Positions 37,714 through 46,796 of a stretch of DNA of 64,000 nucleotides are shown in pieces; the first letter of the stretch is position 1; the number at the start of each line of letters is the position of its first letter. Source of the DNA: Gulbenkiania mobilis (GTDB lineage Bacteria > Pseudomonadota > Gammaproteobacteria > Burkholderiales > Chromobacteriaceae); contig SMDA01000001.1 of the NCBI GenBank assembly GCA_004346645.1, positions 310,001-374,000 of the forward strand, given 5' to 3'. Made by a program: the position numbers and the translations under genes. Under the pieces are notes generated by a model. The model saw only the letters and a program-made list of their open reading frames with translations. It did no database searches and was not told where the DNA came from.

Positions 37714-38646
37714 TCAGTACCAGCGGGTCTTGAAGAAAGACTGTACTCCATCGGCGAAGCTTACGCCAAACTGTCGCACGAACCGGTCGGGCAGGGCGGG
37801 GCTGGGGGTCACGTCCACGATGGCCGACGACTTGATGACGTCGCGCGCCACCGACTCAACCGAGCCGTAGCCGTCTGCCAGTCCCAGTGGCAGGCTTTTC
37901 TCGCCGATCCACACCCGTCCGCTGAAGAGCTCCGGGTCGTCCTTCAGGCGGTTGCCGCGGCCGTTCTTCACTGCTTGGATAAACTGGGCATGGATGGCAT
38001 CCAGCATCTCCTGACGGATGGCTTCGTGGCGCGGATTACGCGGGGAGAAAGGGTCGCCCATGCCCTTGTTGGCACCGGAGGTCTGCAGACGACGCTCCAC
38101 CCCCATTTTCTCCATCAGCCCGGTTAGCCCGAAGCCGTCCGATAGCACACCGATGGAGCCGACGATGCTCGCCTTGTCCACATAGATCCGGTCTGCAGCG
38201 GAGGCGATGTAATAGCAGCCCGAGGCGCACATTTCCTCCACCACCACATACACCGGCACCGAAGGATGCAGCTTCTTGAGGCGTCGCATTTCATCGTACA
38301 CGATGCCGGAGAGCACCGGACTGCCCCCAGGGCTGTTGGCACGGATGACGATACCTTTGGTACCGGTGTCGTCGTAAGCATCCTTCAGCGCCTCGATCAT
38401 CATCTCAGCCGTGTCGTTTTCGGTGCTGATCTCACCGTTGAGGTTGATCAGCGCAGTGTAGCCGCTTCCCTCCAGGCGCTCCGCCGCACGCTTACCTCCC
38501 CAGAGGCTGGCGATCAGCACCAGGAAGAAGACCAGCCACACCAGCCGGAAGAAGATGCGCCACCGCCGTGCACGGCGCTGTTCTACCAGCGCGGCCATGG
38601 CAAGTTTCTCAACAAGATCACGTTCCCAGTTCGGGTTGTCGTTCAC
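37714..38646 (-). CDS. sppA: Signal peptide peptidase SppA, S49 family
   Basis: A 310-residue short-form SppA with an N-terminal membrane anchor (about 30-52, FFRLVWLVFFLVLIASLW) and one protease domain. The Ser of the Ser-Lys dyad lies in MCASGCYYIASAAD and the Lys is in the following SIVGSIGV...TSGANKGMG region. GTG 38646 has GGAGTGAG upstream and gives a plausible VNDNPNWERDL N-terminus. It degrades leftover signal peptides. Confidence 0.88.
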   Translation of the reverse strand: MNDNPNWERDLVEKLAMAALVEQRRARRWRIFFRLVWLVFFLVLIASLWGGKRAAERLEGSGYTALINLNGEISTENDTAEMMIEALKDAYDDTGTKGIVIRANSPGGSPVLSGIVYDEMRRLKKLHPSVPVYVVVEEMCASGCYYIASAADRIYVDKASIVGSIGVLSDGFGLTGLMEKMGVERRLQTSGANKGMGDPFSPRNPRHEAIRQEMLDAIHAQFIQAVKNGRGNRLKDDPELFSGRVWIGEKSLPLGLADGYGSVESVARDVIKSSAIVDVTPSPALPDRFVRQFGVSFADGVQSFFKTRWY

Positions 38647-38690
38647 GCTCTCACTCCATTGTCTGCAGTGGGCCAGGCCCACCGGTTCGT

Positions 38691-39041
38691 TCAATTCCCT
38701 GCCGGGACGGACAGCAGCCACACACTGCCGTCCTCTTCCGTTACCCCCACCGGCATCAACCGCGCGCCCCGGCACGGGCCGCTCACGCAGACGCCGGTAT
38801 CGGCGGCGTACAGCGCACCATGCATGCTACAGACGAGGTAGTGGCCGCTGAGGTCGAAGAAGCGGCCGTCGGACAGGTCGAGTTCCACCGGTATGTGGCG
38901 GCATGCGTTGAGATAAGCACGCACCGTGCCCTGGTAACGCACTGCGAAGGCCGCCTGGCCGGCTACTTCGAAACGCAAGCCGGGGCCGCCTTCAACAAGG
39001 TTGGCCGAAGGGCAGAGGCTCAGGCGTTCGGGTGCAGCCAT
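38691..39041 (-). CDS. Rieske [2Fe-2S] ferredoxin-like protein
   Basis: A 116-residue soluble Rieske protein. Cluster ligands are C-x-H in NACRHIP and C-x2-H in VCSMHGALY, with the spacing of ferredoxin-type Rieske domains. It overlaps the upstream phosphatase gene by 22 bases and precedes sppA, an arrangement (rluC, HAD, Rieske, sppA) that I recall from other betaproteobacteria. Partner enzyme unknown. Confidence 0.88.
   Translation of the reverse strand: MAAPERLSLCPSANLVEGGPGLRFEVAGQAAFAVRYQGTVRAYLNACRHIPVELDLSDGRFFDLSGHYLVCSMHGALYAADTGVCVSGPCRGARLMPVGVTEEDGSVWLLSVPAGN
38999..39009 (+). repeat. Uptake-like element, copy 15
   Basis: Exact 11-mer antisense to the Rieske gene, read S-A-N near its N-terminus; downstream purine G. 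Confidence 0.85.
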
Positions 39042-39676
39042 GCGGAAAAGTCCCGGTACCGGTCAAAAAGAGCCAAGGGGCCACAGGCTTCCAGTTGCGG
39101 GCGCGGGTGCGCGCCGTAGGTTACACCCACCGCAGGGGTGCGCGCCTCGCGGGCCATCAGCAGGTCATGCGTCGTATCTCCTACCATCAGCGTGCGGGCA
39201 GTCTCCACTCCAAGCTGCTCGGTCAGCGACAGCAGCATCGCTGGATGCGGTTTGGAAGGGCACTCGTCCACAGTGCGGGTGGCATCGAAGAGTTCGCCCA
39301 GTCCGGTCGCTTCCAGCAGGCGGTTGAGGCCGGCGCGGCTGTTTCCGGTAGCTACCGCCAGGAACACACCCGAGGCTTTCAGGGCTGCCAGGCTCTCGCG
39401 CACCCCGTCGAACAGCGTGATCTGCCCCTCGGTGGCACGATAGTGTACCCGGAAGGCATCCACCATCTCTTCATAGCGCTCGGCCGGCAGGGTGGGGCAG
39501 GCATAGCGCAGCGCATCGGACAGCTTCAGGCCGATGACATGACTGGCCCGTTCGCGCTCCGGCACCGGCAGGCCCAGGTCGGCGCAGGCAGCCTGGATGG
39601 AGCGAGTGATGTGCGCGGTGGAGTCCATCAGCGTGCCATCCCAGTCGAACACGATCAGGTCATAGTTGTGGCGCAT
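39020..39676 (-). CDS. HAD-family phosphatase (Gph-like)
   Basis: A 218-residue haloacid dehalogenase hydrolase. Motif I is DWDGTLMDS, motif II AVATGNS, motif III KPHP and motif IV GDTTHD. It resembles phosphoglycolate phosphatase and the unnamed HAD protein usually found next to rluC. It overlaps rluC by 17 bases and the Rieske gene by 22, so the three are surely cotranscribed. Confidence 0.9.
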   Translation of the reverse strand: MRHNYDLIVFDWDGTLMDSTAHITRSIQAACADLGLPVPERERASHVIGLKLSDALRYACPTLPAERYEEMVDAFRVHYRATEGQITLFDGVRESLAALKASGVFLAVATGNSRAGLNRLLEATGLGELFDATRTVDECPSKPHPAMLLSLTEQLGVETARTLMVGDTTHDLLMAREARTPAVGVTYGAHPRPQLEACGPLALFDRYRDFSAWLHPNA

Positions 39677-40604
39677 GGCGGCGCAGGCTCTCCAGATAGC
39701 GGTTGAGTTCGGCTGGGAGGGGGGCGCTCAGGTCCAAGGGTTCGTCACTGAGCGGGTGGGGCAGCTTCAGCGACCTGGCATGCAGGAACATCCGCTTGAG
39801 CCCCTGGCGCGCCAGTTCGCGGTTGGCCGAAAAGTCACCGTAGCGCTCGTCGCCTGCGATCGGACAGCCCATGGCCTGCATGTGCACCCGTATCTGGTGC
39901 GTACGGCCGGTGCGCAGCAGCGCCTCCACCAGGGTGAAGTCCGCAAAGCGCTCCTCCACCGTGAATACCGTGTGGGCGTACTGGCCGTCCTCCTGGACGC
40001 GTACCCGCTTCTCGCCCTCCGGCGTATTCCACTTGTGCAGCGGAAGTTTGACATGTCGCCGTCCTTCCGGCCAAGCACCCAATCCCAGTGCCGCATAGCG
40101 TTTTTCCGGCACGTCGTTGCGAATCATCTCATGCAGGCGCACCAGCGCAGAACGCTTCTTTGCCACCATCAGGAGGCCCGAAGTCTCACGGTCCAAGCGA
40201 TGCACCAGTTCCAGGTAGCGGGCTTCCGGGCGCGCGCGGCGCAGTTGCTCGATCACACCGAACGACACCCCACTGCCGCCATGGACGGCCACGCCCGCCG
40301 GTTTGTCGATCACCAGCAAAGCCTCGTCCTCGTACACCACCGGAAAGTGTCCGGGGGGCACGACCTTCTCCTCGCGCTCGGCTATGCGCACCGGAGGCAG
40401 GCGTACCTCGTCCCCCGGTTCCAGCCGGTAGGCGGCATCCACCCGCCCCTTGTTCACACGCACCTCGCCCGAGCGCAAGATGCGATAGACGTGGCTCTTG
40501 GGCACGCCTTTAAGCAGACGGATCAGGAAGTTGTCGATCCGCTGTCCCGCGTCGGTTTCGTCAACCGTATGAAAGGTTACGGACTCTTTGCGAATATTGG
40601 TCAT
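39660..40604 (-). CDS. rluC: 23S rRNA pseudouridine synthase RluC
   Basis: A 314-residue RluA-family synthase with an N-terminal S4 domain (SHVYRILRSGEVRVNKGR) and the catalytic HRLDRETSGLL containing the essential Asp. E. coli RluC modifies positions 955, 2504 and 2580 of 23S rRNA. ATG 40604 (MTNIRKESVTF) is the conserved start. rluC next to rne, transcribed away from it, is typical of beta- and gammaproteobacteria. It contains an uptake-like element. Confidence 0.94.
   Translation of the reverse strand: MTNIRKESVTFHTVDETDAGQRIDNFLIRLLKGVPKSHVYRILRSGEVRVNKGRVDAAYRLEPGDEVRLPPVRIAEREEKVVPPGHFPVVYEDEALLVIDKPAGVAVHGGSGVSFGVIEQLRRARPEARYLELVHRLDRETSGLLMVAKKRSALVRLHEMIRNDVPEKRYAALGLGAWPEGRRHVKLPLHKWNTPEGEKRVRVQEDGQYAHTVFTVEERFADFTLVEALLRTGRTHQIRVHMQAMGCPIAGDERYGDFSANRELARQGLKRMFLHARSLKLPHPLSDEPLDLSAPLPAELNRYLESLRRHAPQL
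39821..39831 (+). repeat. Uptake-like element, copy 16
   Basis: Exact 11-mer antisense to rluC, read S-A-N; the only copy with C immediately before GG. Downstream purine A. Confidence 0.85.
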
Positions 40605-41119
40605 ATTGCTTATACTTCGAACGCTCGATTGCGGGCTTTTACGACGCAATCGCAGCCCAAACCGGAAAGTCAGGCCGCCGCCGGGAAGGTGCGCGGTGCT
40701 GCTGTGGGAATGTTGCCGGGCCGGCAGGGAAACCCCCTGACCTGACGCCCGGTATCCGGCCACAGCCAAGGTTGTCTCGCTCACCGAGAAGCAGCGATGG
40801 TAAAGCATTTGAACGCGTTACGCACTCATCAATTCCATTTCCTGTACGCAAGCCCGGCAGGGAATCGTGCAGCAAAGTTTGACCCGGCGTAGCCTGTCTC
40901 GCCCTCCCTTAATTCCGGCATCCACTGGCCAGTCGCCAGCGTGAGTCGGAATGACGGCGTCCCAGGCTGCGTAACAATGACTAGAAGTAGGCTTGCCCGC
41001 CCGCAACACCAGACGCTCTTTAGACTGACACTTCTTGAATCGGAAAGCGCCCATTTCAATCTCTGGGCCGTCAAATACTGGCTGCGTCCTTGCGTGAGTG
41101 CTACGCAGGGAAGTAAACA
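40605..41119. other. rluC-rne intergenic region and rne leader
   Basis: 515 bases without a gene between divergent rluC and rne. In E. coli rne has a long 5' UTR that the enzyme itself cleaves for feedback control; the length and place here fit, though I cannot point to a conserved hairpin. Confidence 0.5.
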
Positions 41120-44100
41120 ATGAAACGCATGCTGTTTAACGCAACGCAGGCTGAAGAGCTGCGCGTTGCCATCGTCGATGGGCAGAAGCTCATCGACCTC
41201 GATATCGAAACCGTCGGCAAGGAACAACGCAAGGGCAACATCTACAAGGGCACGATCACCCGGATCGAACCCTCGCTGGAGGCCTGCTTTGTCGACTACG
41301 GTACCGACCGCCACGGTTTCCTGCCTTTCAAGGAAGTCTCCCGCGCCTATTTCCAGAACTATGACGGCGGCCGACCGCGCATTCAGGACGTGCTGCGCGA
41401 AGGCATGGAAGTCATCGTGCAGGTGGAAAAGGACGAGCGTGGCAACAAGGGCGCCGCACTGACCACCTACATCAGCTTGGCTGGTCGCTATTTGGTGCTG
41501 ATGCCCAACAATCCCCGTGGCGGTGGCGTGTCCCGCCGTATCGAGGGGGAGGAGCGTCAGGAGCTGAAGGACCTGCTGTCCCAGCTGGAAGTGCCCCAGG
41601 GCATGAGCCTGATCGCCCGTACCGCAGGCATTGGACGCAGCCTGGAAGAACTGGAATGGGATCTCGGCTATCTGCTGCAGCTGTGGCGTGCCATCGAGTC
41701 CGCCGCTGGCGCCCAGAATGCCCCTTTCCTGATCCTGCAGGAAGGCAGCCTCGTCATCCGTGCCATCCGAGACTACTATCATCCCGACATCGGCGAAATC
41801 CTGATCGATACCGAGGAAATCCACGATCAGGCCTGCCAGTTCATGCGCCACGTGATGCCCAACACGCTCAGCCGCGTGAAACTGTATCAGGACCACGTGC
41901 CGCTCTTCTCCCGCTTCCAGATCGAGCACCAGATCGAAACCGCCTTCGCCCGCAGCGTGCAGTTACCTTCGGGCGGCGCGATCGTGATCGACCACACCGA
42001 GGCGCTGGTTTCCATCGACGTCAACTCGGCCCGCTCCACCAAAGGTGCGGATATCGAGGAAACCGCCTTGCGCACCAACCTGGAGGCGGCGGAGGAAATT
42101 GCACGCCAGCTGCGCCTGCGCGACTTGGGCGGGCTGATCGTGATCGACTTCATCGATATGGAGAACCAGAAAAACCAGCGTGAAGTCGAGAACCGCCTGC
42201 GTGACGTGCTCAAGCATGACCGTGCACGCGTCCAGATGGGGAAACTCTCCCGCTTTGGCCTGTTGGAGCTCTCCCGTCAGCGCCTGCAGCCGAGCCTGGG
42301 TGAGACCAGTCACGAGCCGTGCCCGCGTTGCCACGGCATTGGCTTTATCCGTGGCACCGAATCCTCGGCACTGCACATCCTGCGCATCATTCAGGAAGAG
42401 GCGATGAAGGACAACACGGGCGCTGTGCATGCACAGGTACCGGTAGACGTAGCCACCTTCCTCCTCAATGAGAAGCGCACCGAACTCTATTCGCTGGAAG
42501 AGCGTCTGGGCGTCAGCATCATCCTGGTGCCGAATATCCATCTGGAAACGCCACATTACAAGATCGTACGCGTTCGCAACGATGACCTGACCGAAATCGG
42601 CGATGAGCCCAGCTATCTGCGGGTAGAAATGCCCGAGGAAGAATCGCTGGCCACCTTCGGCCAAGCCAAGCCGAAGCTGGAGCGGCAGGAAGCAGCCGTC
42701 AAGGGCATCACACCGTTGCAGCCAGCCCCGCAGGCGGCTCCTCAGCCCGAGCCACGCCGTGCTGCTGCCCCTGCAACGGAAGTGTCCGGTGGTGGGCTCT
42801 TCGGACGTATCGTGTCGATGGTGAAGGGACTGTTTGCCGCCTCCGAGACTGCGCCGGCCACGCCCGAACGCAAGAAGTCGCCGCAGCAGCCGCGTGAAGC
42901 GGGCGGCCGGAACAATGGTCGCGCTGGCACCCGAACTGGCGGAAGCAATGGCGAGCGCCGTGGTAACAACGGGCCCCGCCGCGAGCGCAACGGTGCGCCC
43001 GGTGGCGAGGACAAACGCCGTACCGCTGTGTCGGAGGGCCGCGACAACGCAGGGCGCGAAGATGCGCGCACTGCCGAGCGCACGACTGAGCCGCGCCAGA
43101 GCGAGAACCGCACGGGTGAGAGCCGAGCTCCGCGCGCCGAGCGTGGCGAACGCAACGAGCGTAACGAGAATGGTCGCCGTGAGCGGCGGGAACGTGAGCC
43201 GCGTGAAGGTCGGGAACTGCGCGACACTGGTGCTGTGCCGACTTCGAGTGAGGGGGAGAAGGCCCCGGAAAGCCGTCGTCGCACGGAGCGCACCGACCGT
43301 GCCGATCGTACCGATCGTACCGAGCGTACCGAGCGTACCGATCGTACCGATCGTACCGAGCGTACCGAGCGTACCGAGCGTACCGAGCGTACCGAGCAGC
43401 GAGATCCCGAAGCCCTGATCCCGCTGCAGATGGATGCGGTCGAGGGGACTGAGGCTGTACCCCAGACCCTGGAAAACGGTGAGCAGGCCGAGAAGAGTGA
43501 GCGCCGTCGTCGTCGCAGCCGCCGTGATCGCCGTCGGGAGCCGTCGGATGAGAACACCCAGCGTGAAGACACGCCGGAGGCCACCGAGGGGGCAGAAGTC
43601 TCCTCCCAGGAAGCCGAAGTGGCTGGACCGGTTCAGGAAACGGTGCTGCCTGAGGTGGAAGGTGAAGAAGCCCGTGAGCGCAAGAGGGACGCTGCCGCAG
43701 CGGAAGCAGCCACTGGGTACAGTGTGAGCAGCGAACCCGTTCAGGCTGTCGAATCGACTGCACCGGTGGCGCAGCCGGTTGAGACCGTCGTAGTGGTTAA
43801 GGAAGAGAAAACCGTTACTATCGAGACCGAGTCTGTCCGCACAGCCGCAGTAGCCCAAGTGCCTCAAACGACTGAGCTTTCCGAAACCGCCGAGGTCGCT
43901 GAGAGTCACGAGGTTTTGCCTACCGCTGAAAAAGCGGGCACGGCTATGGACGCACCTGCACCGCACCTAGAGGAAACCGTGCCGGCGATGGAAGAGGCTG
44001 TACTGGATGCCAAGCCGGAAGAAGAGCAGGCCCAAGTACAAGCCGCTTCCTCGACCGTGGAGGACGCAGCTGTGGTCGAGGTTGCCACGGAACCGGCAGA

Positions 44101-44326
44101 GCCGGTGAAGCCGCAAGCTCAAGAGGTGCCGGTTCAGGTCCAAGACGTCCAGGCGGCTGGGTTGGTGATGGTGGTGACGCGCCCCTCGGCTGCCCCTGTC
44201 GAGGCTGTCGAGCCCGTCGTGCCGGCAGGTGTACGGCGTCGCGACCGTAAACCTTCCGGGGCAGGTGAGGCTGTCGAACCTGTGCAGCTGGTTCAGGTAC
44301 AGACGCAGACGCGCCAACCGGAGTGA
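41120..44326 (+). CDS. rne: Ribonuclease E
   Basis: A 1068-residue endoribonuclease, the core of RNA decay and rRNA/tRNA processing. The N-terminal half has the S1 domain (about 35-120), the catalytic DNase I-like site with the two Asp residues in VSIDVNSA and IVIDFIDM, and the zinc-link CPRCHG. From about residue 520 the chain is disordered and rich in Arg/Glu/Pro, with an RT(D/E) tandem repeat, acidic Val/Glu tracts and a conserved C-terminal VMVVTRP segment. This tail would recruit degradosome partners and membrane. Confidence 0.97.
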   Translation: MKRMLFNATQAEELRVAIVDGQKLIDLDIETVGKEQRKGNIYKGTITRIEPSLEACFVDYGTDRHGFLPFKEVSRAYFQNYDGGRPRIQDVLREGMEVIVQVEKDERGNKGAALTTYISLAGRYLVLMPNNPRGGGVSRRIEGEERQELKDLLSQLEVPQGMSLIARTAGIGRSLEELEWDLGYLLQLWRAIESAAGAQNAPFLILQEGSLVIRAIRDYYHPDIGEILIDTEEIHDQACQFMRHVMPNTLSRVKLYQDHVPLFSRFQIEHQIETAFARSVQLPSGGAIVIDHTEALVSIDVNSARSTKGADIEETALRTNLEAAEEIARQLRLRDLGGLIVIDFIDMENQKNQREVENRLRDVLKHDRARVQMGKLSRFGLLELSRQRLQPSLGETSHEPCPRCHGIGFIRGTESSALHILRIIQEEAMKDNTGAVHAQVPVDVATFLLNEKRTELYSLEERLGVSIILVPNIHLETPHYKIVRVRNDDLTEIGDEPSYLRVEMPEEESLATFGQAKPKLERQEAAVKGITPLQPAPQAAPQPEPRRAAAPATEVSGGGLFGRIVSMVKGLFAASETAPATPERKKSPQQPREAGGRNNGRAGTRTGGSNGERRGNNGPRRERNGAPGGEDKRRTAVSEGRDNAGREDARTAERTTEPRQSENRTGESRAPRAERGERNERNENGRRERREREPREGRELRDTGAVPTSSEGEKAPESRRRTERTDRADRTDRTERTERTDRTDRTERTERTERTERTEQRDPEALIPLQMDAVEGTEAVPQTLENGEQAEKSERRRRRSRRDRRREPSDENTQREDTPEATEGAEVSSQEAEVAGPVQETVLPEVEGEEARERKRDAAAAEAATGYSVSSEPVQAVESTAPVAQPVETVVVVKEEKTVTIETESVRTAAVAQVPQTTELSETAEVAESHEVLPTAEKAGTAMDAPAPHLEETVPAMEEAVLDAKPEEEQAQVQAASSTVEDAAVVEVATEPAEPVKPQAQEVPVQVQDVQAAGLVMVVTRPSAAPVEAVEPVVPAGVRRRDRKPSGAGEAVEPVQLVQVQTQTRQPE
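43290..43398 (+). repeat. In-frame 9-base tandem repeat in rne
   Basis: About a dozen units of CGTACCGAT or CGTACCGAG encode Arg-Thr-Asp/Glu. The unit length keeps frame, so copy-number change would alter only linker length. Confidence 0.9.
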
Positions 44327-44354
44327 AGTACCTAGCCTGCGAGCCTAAAGGGGC

Positions 44355-44383
44355 TTGACAGGCTTGGGAGGGGGCTCTACAAT
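44355..44383 (+). promoter_or_regulatory. Sigma-70 promoter of the second tRNA-Asn
   Basis: TTGACA, 17 bases, TACAAT; the tRNA begins 20 bases downstream. Confidence 0.85.
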
Positions 44384-44403
44384 GAGCTCCTCTTTACGGC
44401 AAT

Positions 44404-44479
44404 TCCCTGATAGCTCAGTTGGTAGAGCGACGGACTGTTAATCCGCAGGTCGCAGGTTCGAGCCCTGCTCGGGGAGCCA
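44404..44479 (+). tRNA. tRNA-Asn (GTT), second copy
   Basis: 76 bases, anticodon GTT, CCA encoded. The 5' acceptor is TCCCTGA, giving a T-G pair at position 5, whereas the copy at 31077 has a C-G pair there; the rest matches. Confidence 0.97.
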
Positions 44480-44486
44480 AGCATTC

Positions 44487-44517
44487 AACGCCCTGACCAC
44501 CATGGTCAGGGCGTTTT
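44487..44517 (+). terminator. Terminator of the second tRNA-Asn
   Basis: AACGCCCTGACCA / TGGTCAGGGCGTT stem followed by TTTG. Confidence 0.85.
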
Positions 44518-44991
44518 GCATTGTGCCTGGTTTTCGGCTTCTGTGGGCATGGGGTGATTGTCGATCAGGCCGCCCGGCTTATGCCTACCGCTGTTACCGG
44601 TTTTTTTACCCCCCTTTGATCAACGCGTCTTCTGTTGACCGGGTTTCCCTCCTTCCTGCTGCTGGGCTGTATAGGACTTTCTAAAGCACGCTTCGCTGTT
44701 TCGCAGACGTTTTGCGGTTTTCTGCGTTCTTAAAGTGTTTTTCTGTCTCTGATCGTTCTCGCCTTGCTCCTTCAAGACAAAAAAGAAATGCCAAGGGTAT
44801 TTGTAAGCCTTTTTTAAAGGCAGGAATGGGGATTGCTGCGCAGTAAGCACTGCCAGGCCCCTTCCGTTACAGACTCACTCGCTGTATTGAATGTAAAAGC
44901 CCGACCTCTAGGATGAAGACCATTCAGTGCATTCCTCTGGCGGAGGGCAGGGCCAGGCAGCAATCCTGCAATCAACCGAAAGGACAGTACG
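44518..44991. other. Gene-free, lower-GC region before the Gly/Gln-rich gene
   Basis: 474 bases, visibly richer in A+T than its surroundings, with no supported gene. Only a promoter candidate near the right end is recognisable. An H-NS target is plausible. Confidence 0.5.
44887..44914 (+). promoter_or_regulatory. Candidate sigma-70 promoter
   Basis: TTGAAT, 16 bases, TAGGAT, 78 bases before the Gly/Gln-rich gene. No -24/-12 site was found here. Confidence 0.4.
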
Positions 44992-46539
44992 ATGAATCAA
45001 CGCAACTACGGGGATCAGCGTCGCGACAACGGTTTTGGCGATCAAGGATCGCAGTATCAGTCCGGCTCCAGCCAATGGCAAATCCGGGGTGAGCAGGGCG
45101 GCCGCGGTATCGAGTCGGAACGTGGTGGTTTCGGCGGTACCAGCTTCGGCGGAAATCAGGGCTATGAGAACGGTGGCGCTGCCTATGGCTCGGGGCGTGG
45201 CCAGTATGGTCAGTCCGGTGGGCAGGAATATGGCAGTAGCCAGGGTTATGAAGGCAATGGTGGCGCCTATGGTAGCCAGGGCAGCGGCCAATCCTTTGGG
45301 GGCAGCCAGAACCAGTACGGCGGCCAGTCCCAAGGCGGTTACCAAGGCGGCCAAGGTGCACAGTTCGGTAGCTACGGCGGTGGCGCCTCCTATGGCTCGC
45401 AAGGCAATGACTACGGTAGCGGCAACCTCTTCGGTTCCAACAACCAGTCTTCGGGAGCCCAGTCCTTCGGCGGCTATCAGGGTGGCCAGTACGGTGGAGG
45501 CTCGCAAGGCGGCCAGTACGGCACCTACCAAGGTGGCCAGTTTGGTGGCGGTGGTTCACACGGCTCGGGCAGCTACGGTAGCCAAGGTGGTTTCCAGGGT
45601 GGGCAGTATGGCGGCCATCAAGGTCATCAAGGCGGCCAGTACGGCGGACACCAGAGCTATCAGGGCGGTCAGTACGGTGATCAACAAGGTTATCAGGGTG
45701 GCCAGTATGGCGGCAGCCAGCAGGGTATGCATGGCATGAGCCATCAGTCGCCGGCAGGCGGACAGGGACAATACGGCCAGTTCAATACCGGCGCTTATCA
45801 AGGCAGCAGTTCGCTTGGTGGCGGCCAGTCTTCGATGGGTTCGATGGGTCAGCAGGGCTACGGTTACAGCCAGCAGGGCACCGGGGACAGCTACGGCCTG
45901 GGCGGTACCGGTGGCAGCATGACCGGTCAGTACGGTTCGTACAATCAGTACGGTAATAACGGTCAGCAAGGCAGCATGGGCCAGAGCATGGGTGGCATGG
46001 GCGGTGCGATGCACCACGACCATGATTACCACCAGTGGCGTAGCGAGCAGATGCGCAAACTGGACGATGACTATCATAACTGGCGCCAAGAGCGGTACCG
46101 CAAGTTCTCGGACGAGTTCAACGAATGGCGCCGCAATCGTGAAAACTCCCAAGGTCAAGGCAGCAGCGGCTCCCATCAAAACCAAGGCAGCAGCGGCTCG
46201 ATGAGTAGCAGCGGTGGCACGTCGTCCATGGGGAGCTCGTCGATGTCGGGCTCGGGTGACCATGCATCTTCCGGCAGCACCCTGGGGGGCTCGTCGATGT
46301 CCTCGGGTTCCACCGGCGGGTCTTCTAATGCCGGCAGCGCGTCTACCGGCTCGTCGATGTCTTCCGGCTCGGGCAGCAGTACGCTTTCGGGCTCGGGCAG
46401 TCAGTCGGGCTCCGATCTGTCGGCTTCGTCCAGCGGCAGCTCCAGCATCAGCGGTGGCAGCAATACCGGCTCGGCTTCGTCGAGCAGCAGCAAGGAAAGC
46501 TCGGGCACTTCGAGCAAGTCCGGTAAGTCCTCGTCCTAA
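44992..46539 (+). CDS. Gly/Gln/Tyr/Ser-rich low-complexity (prion-like) protein
   Basis: A 515-residue protein without signal peptide or membrane segment. Residues 1-340 are a low-complexity tract of Gly, Gln, Tyr and Ser, with repeated units such as YQGGQYGG and SYGSQG, like the prion-like domains of eukaryotic FUS-type RNA-binding proteins. About residues 342-384 form a charged aromatic module with near repeats: DHDYHQWRSEQMRKL, DDDYHNWRQERYRKF and SDEFNEWRRNR. The last 130 residues are nearly all Ser/Gly/Thr. The module resembles one I recall from proteobacterial stress-associated proteins. I infer self-association or condensate formation. The ribosome-binding site AAAGGACAG supports the start. 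Confidence 0.85.
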   Translation: MNQRNYGDQRRDNGFGDQGSQYQSGSSQWQIRGEQGGRGIESERGGFGGTSFGGNQGYENGGAAYGSGRGQYGQSGGQEYGSSQGYEGNGGAYGSQGSGQSFGGSQNQYGGQSQGGYQGGQGAQFGSYGGGASYGSQGNDYGSGNLFGSNNQSSGAQSFGGYQGGQYGGGSQGGQYGTYQGGQFGGGGSHGSGSYGSQGGFQGGQYGGHQGHQGGQYGGHQSYQGGQYGDQQGYQGGQYGGSQQGMHGMSHQSPAGGQGQYGQFNTGAYQGSSSLGGGQSSMGSMGQQGYGYSQQGTGDSYGLGGTGGSMTGQYGSYNQYGNNGQQGSMGQSMGGMGGAMHHDHDYHQWRSEQMRKLDDDYHNWRQERYRKFSDEFNEWRRNRENSQGQGSSGSHQNQGSSGSMSSSGGTSSMGSSSMSGSGDHASSGSTLGGSSMSSGSTGGSSNAGSASTGSSMSSGSGSSTLSGSGSQSGSDLSASSSGSSSISGGSNTGSASSSSSKESSGTSSKSGKSSS

Positions 46540-46549
46540 GGGCGATGAA

Positions 46550-46576
46550 CCGTTGCTACCCGGTGGGTAGCAACGG
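46550..46576. repeat. Strong hairpin after the Gly/Gln-rich gene
   Basis: CCGTTGCTACCC / GGGTAGCAACGG with a GGT loop and no T-run; probably protects the mRNA 3' end or works with the terminator 12 bases later. Confidence 0.7.
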
Positions 46577-46587
46577 TAATCAAAGAG

Positions 46588-46615
46588 AAGCCACATCCTC
46601 GGATGTGGCTTTTTC
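46588..46615. terminator. Bidirectional terminator (duplicate copy 1)
   Basis: AAGCCACATCC / GGATGTGGCTT followed by TTTC. It is the counterpart of the hairpin at 46797. Confidence 0.8.
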
Positions 46616-46671
46616 ATGTCTACTGCGCAGGGCTAAGGATAGGGCCCGCCGCGCACAAGGGCTATGGTTAG

Positions 46672-46682
46672 GGTTGGCCGAA
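46672..46682 (+). repeat. Uptake-like element, copy 17
   Basis: Exact 11-mer in duplicate copy 1, unchanged although the surrounding sequence has diverged. Confidence 0.85.
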
Positions 46683-46688
46683 AGCCTT

Positions 46689-46760
46689 TCACGGCTTCTG
46701 GCAGCCGCTACCGTAGGGGTACCGCACCTCCAGAACGTGCTCGGCCCGCTCCTCTGGGGT
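46689..46760 (-). pseudogene. Fragment of a hybrid-kinase receiver C-terminus
   Basis: The minus strand encodes TPEERAEHVLEVRYPYGSGC-QKP and a stop, matching the last residues of the kinase at 46902 (GPEELAEHVLEVLHSYGSG-RQKP). It has no start and is a remnant of the tandem duplication. Confidence 0.8.
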
Positions 46761-46796
46761 GTCCCGCCCTGCTTGGGGGGCTGCTAGGAATAGAAG

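Noticed and set aside
41963-43966. A 667-codon open frame antisense to rne
   Set aside because: Its composition (Leu, Arg, Gly runs) mirrors the repetitive RNase E tail; no start signal or domain.
44995-46535. The Gly/Gln-rich gene as a sequencing or assembly artefact of tandem repeats
   Set aside because: Codon choice varies between repeat units, the frame is intact through 515 codons, and a distinct non-repetitive module sits inside.
45556-46617. A 353-codon minus-strand frame across the Gly/Gln-rich gene
   Set aside because: It is the complement of low-complexity codons (Ala/Leu/Thr-rich) and lacks any protein features.
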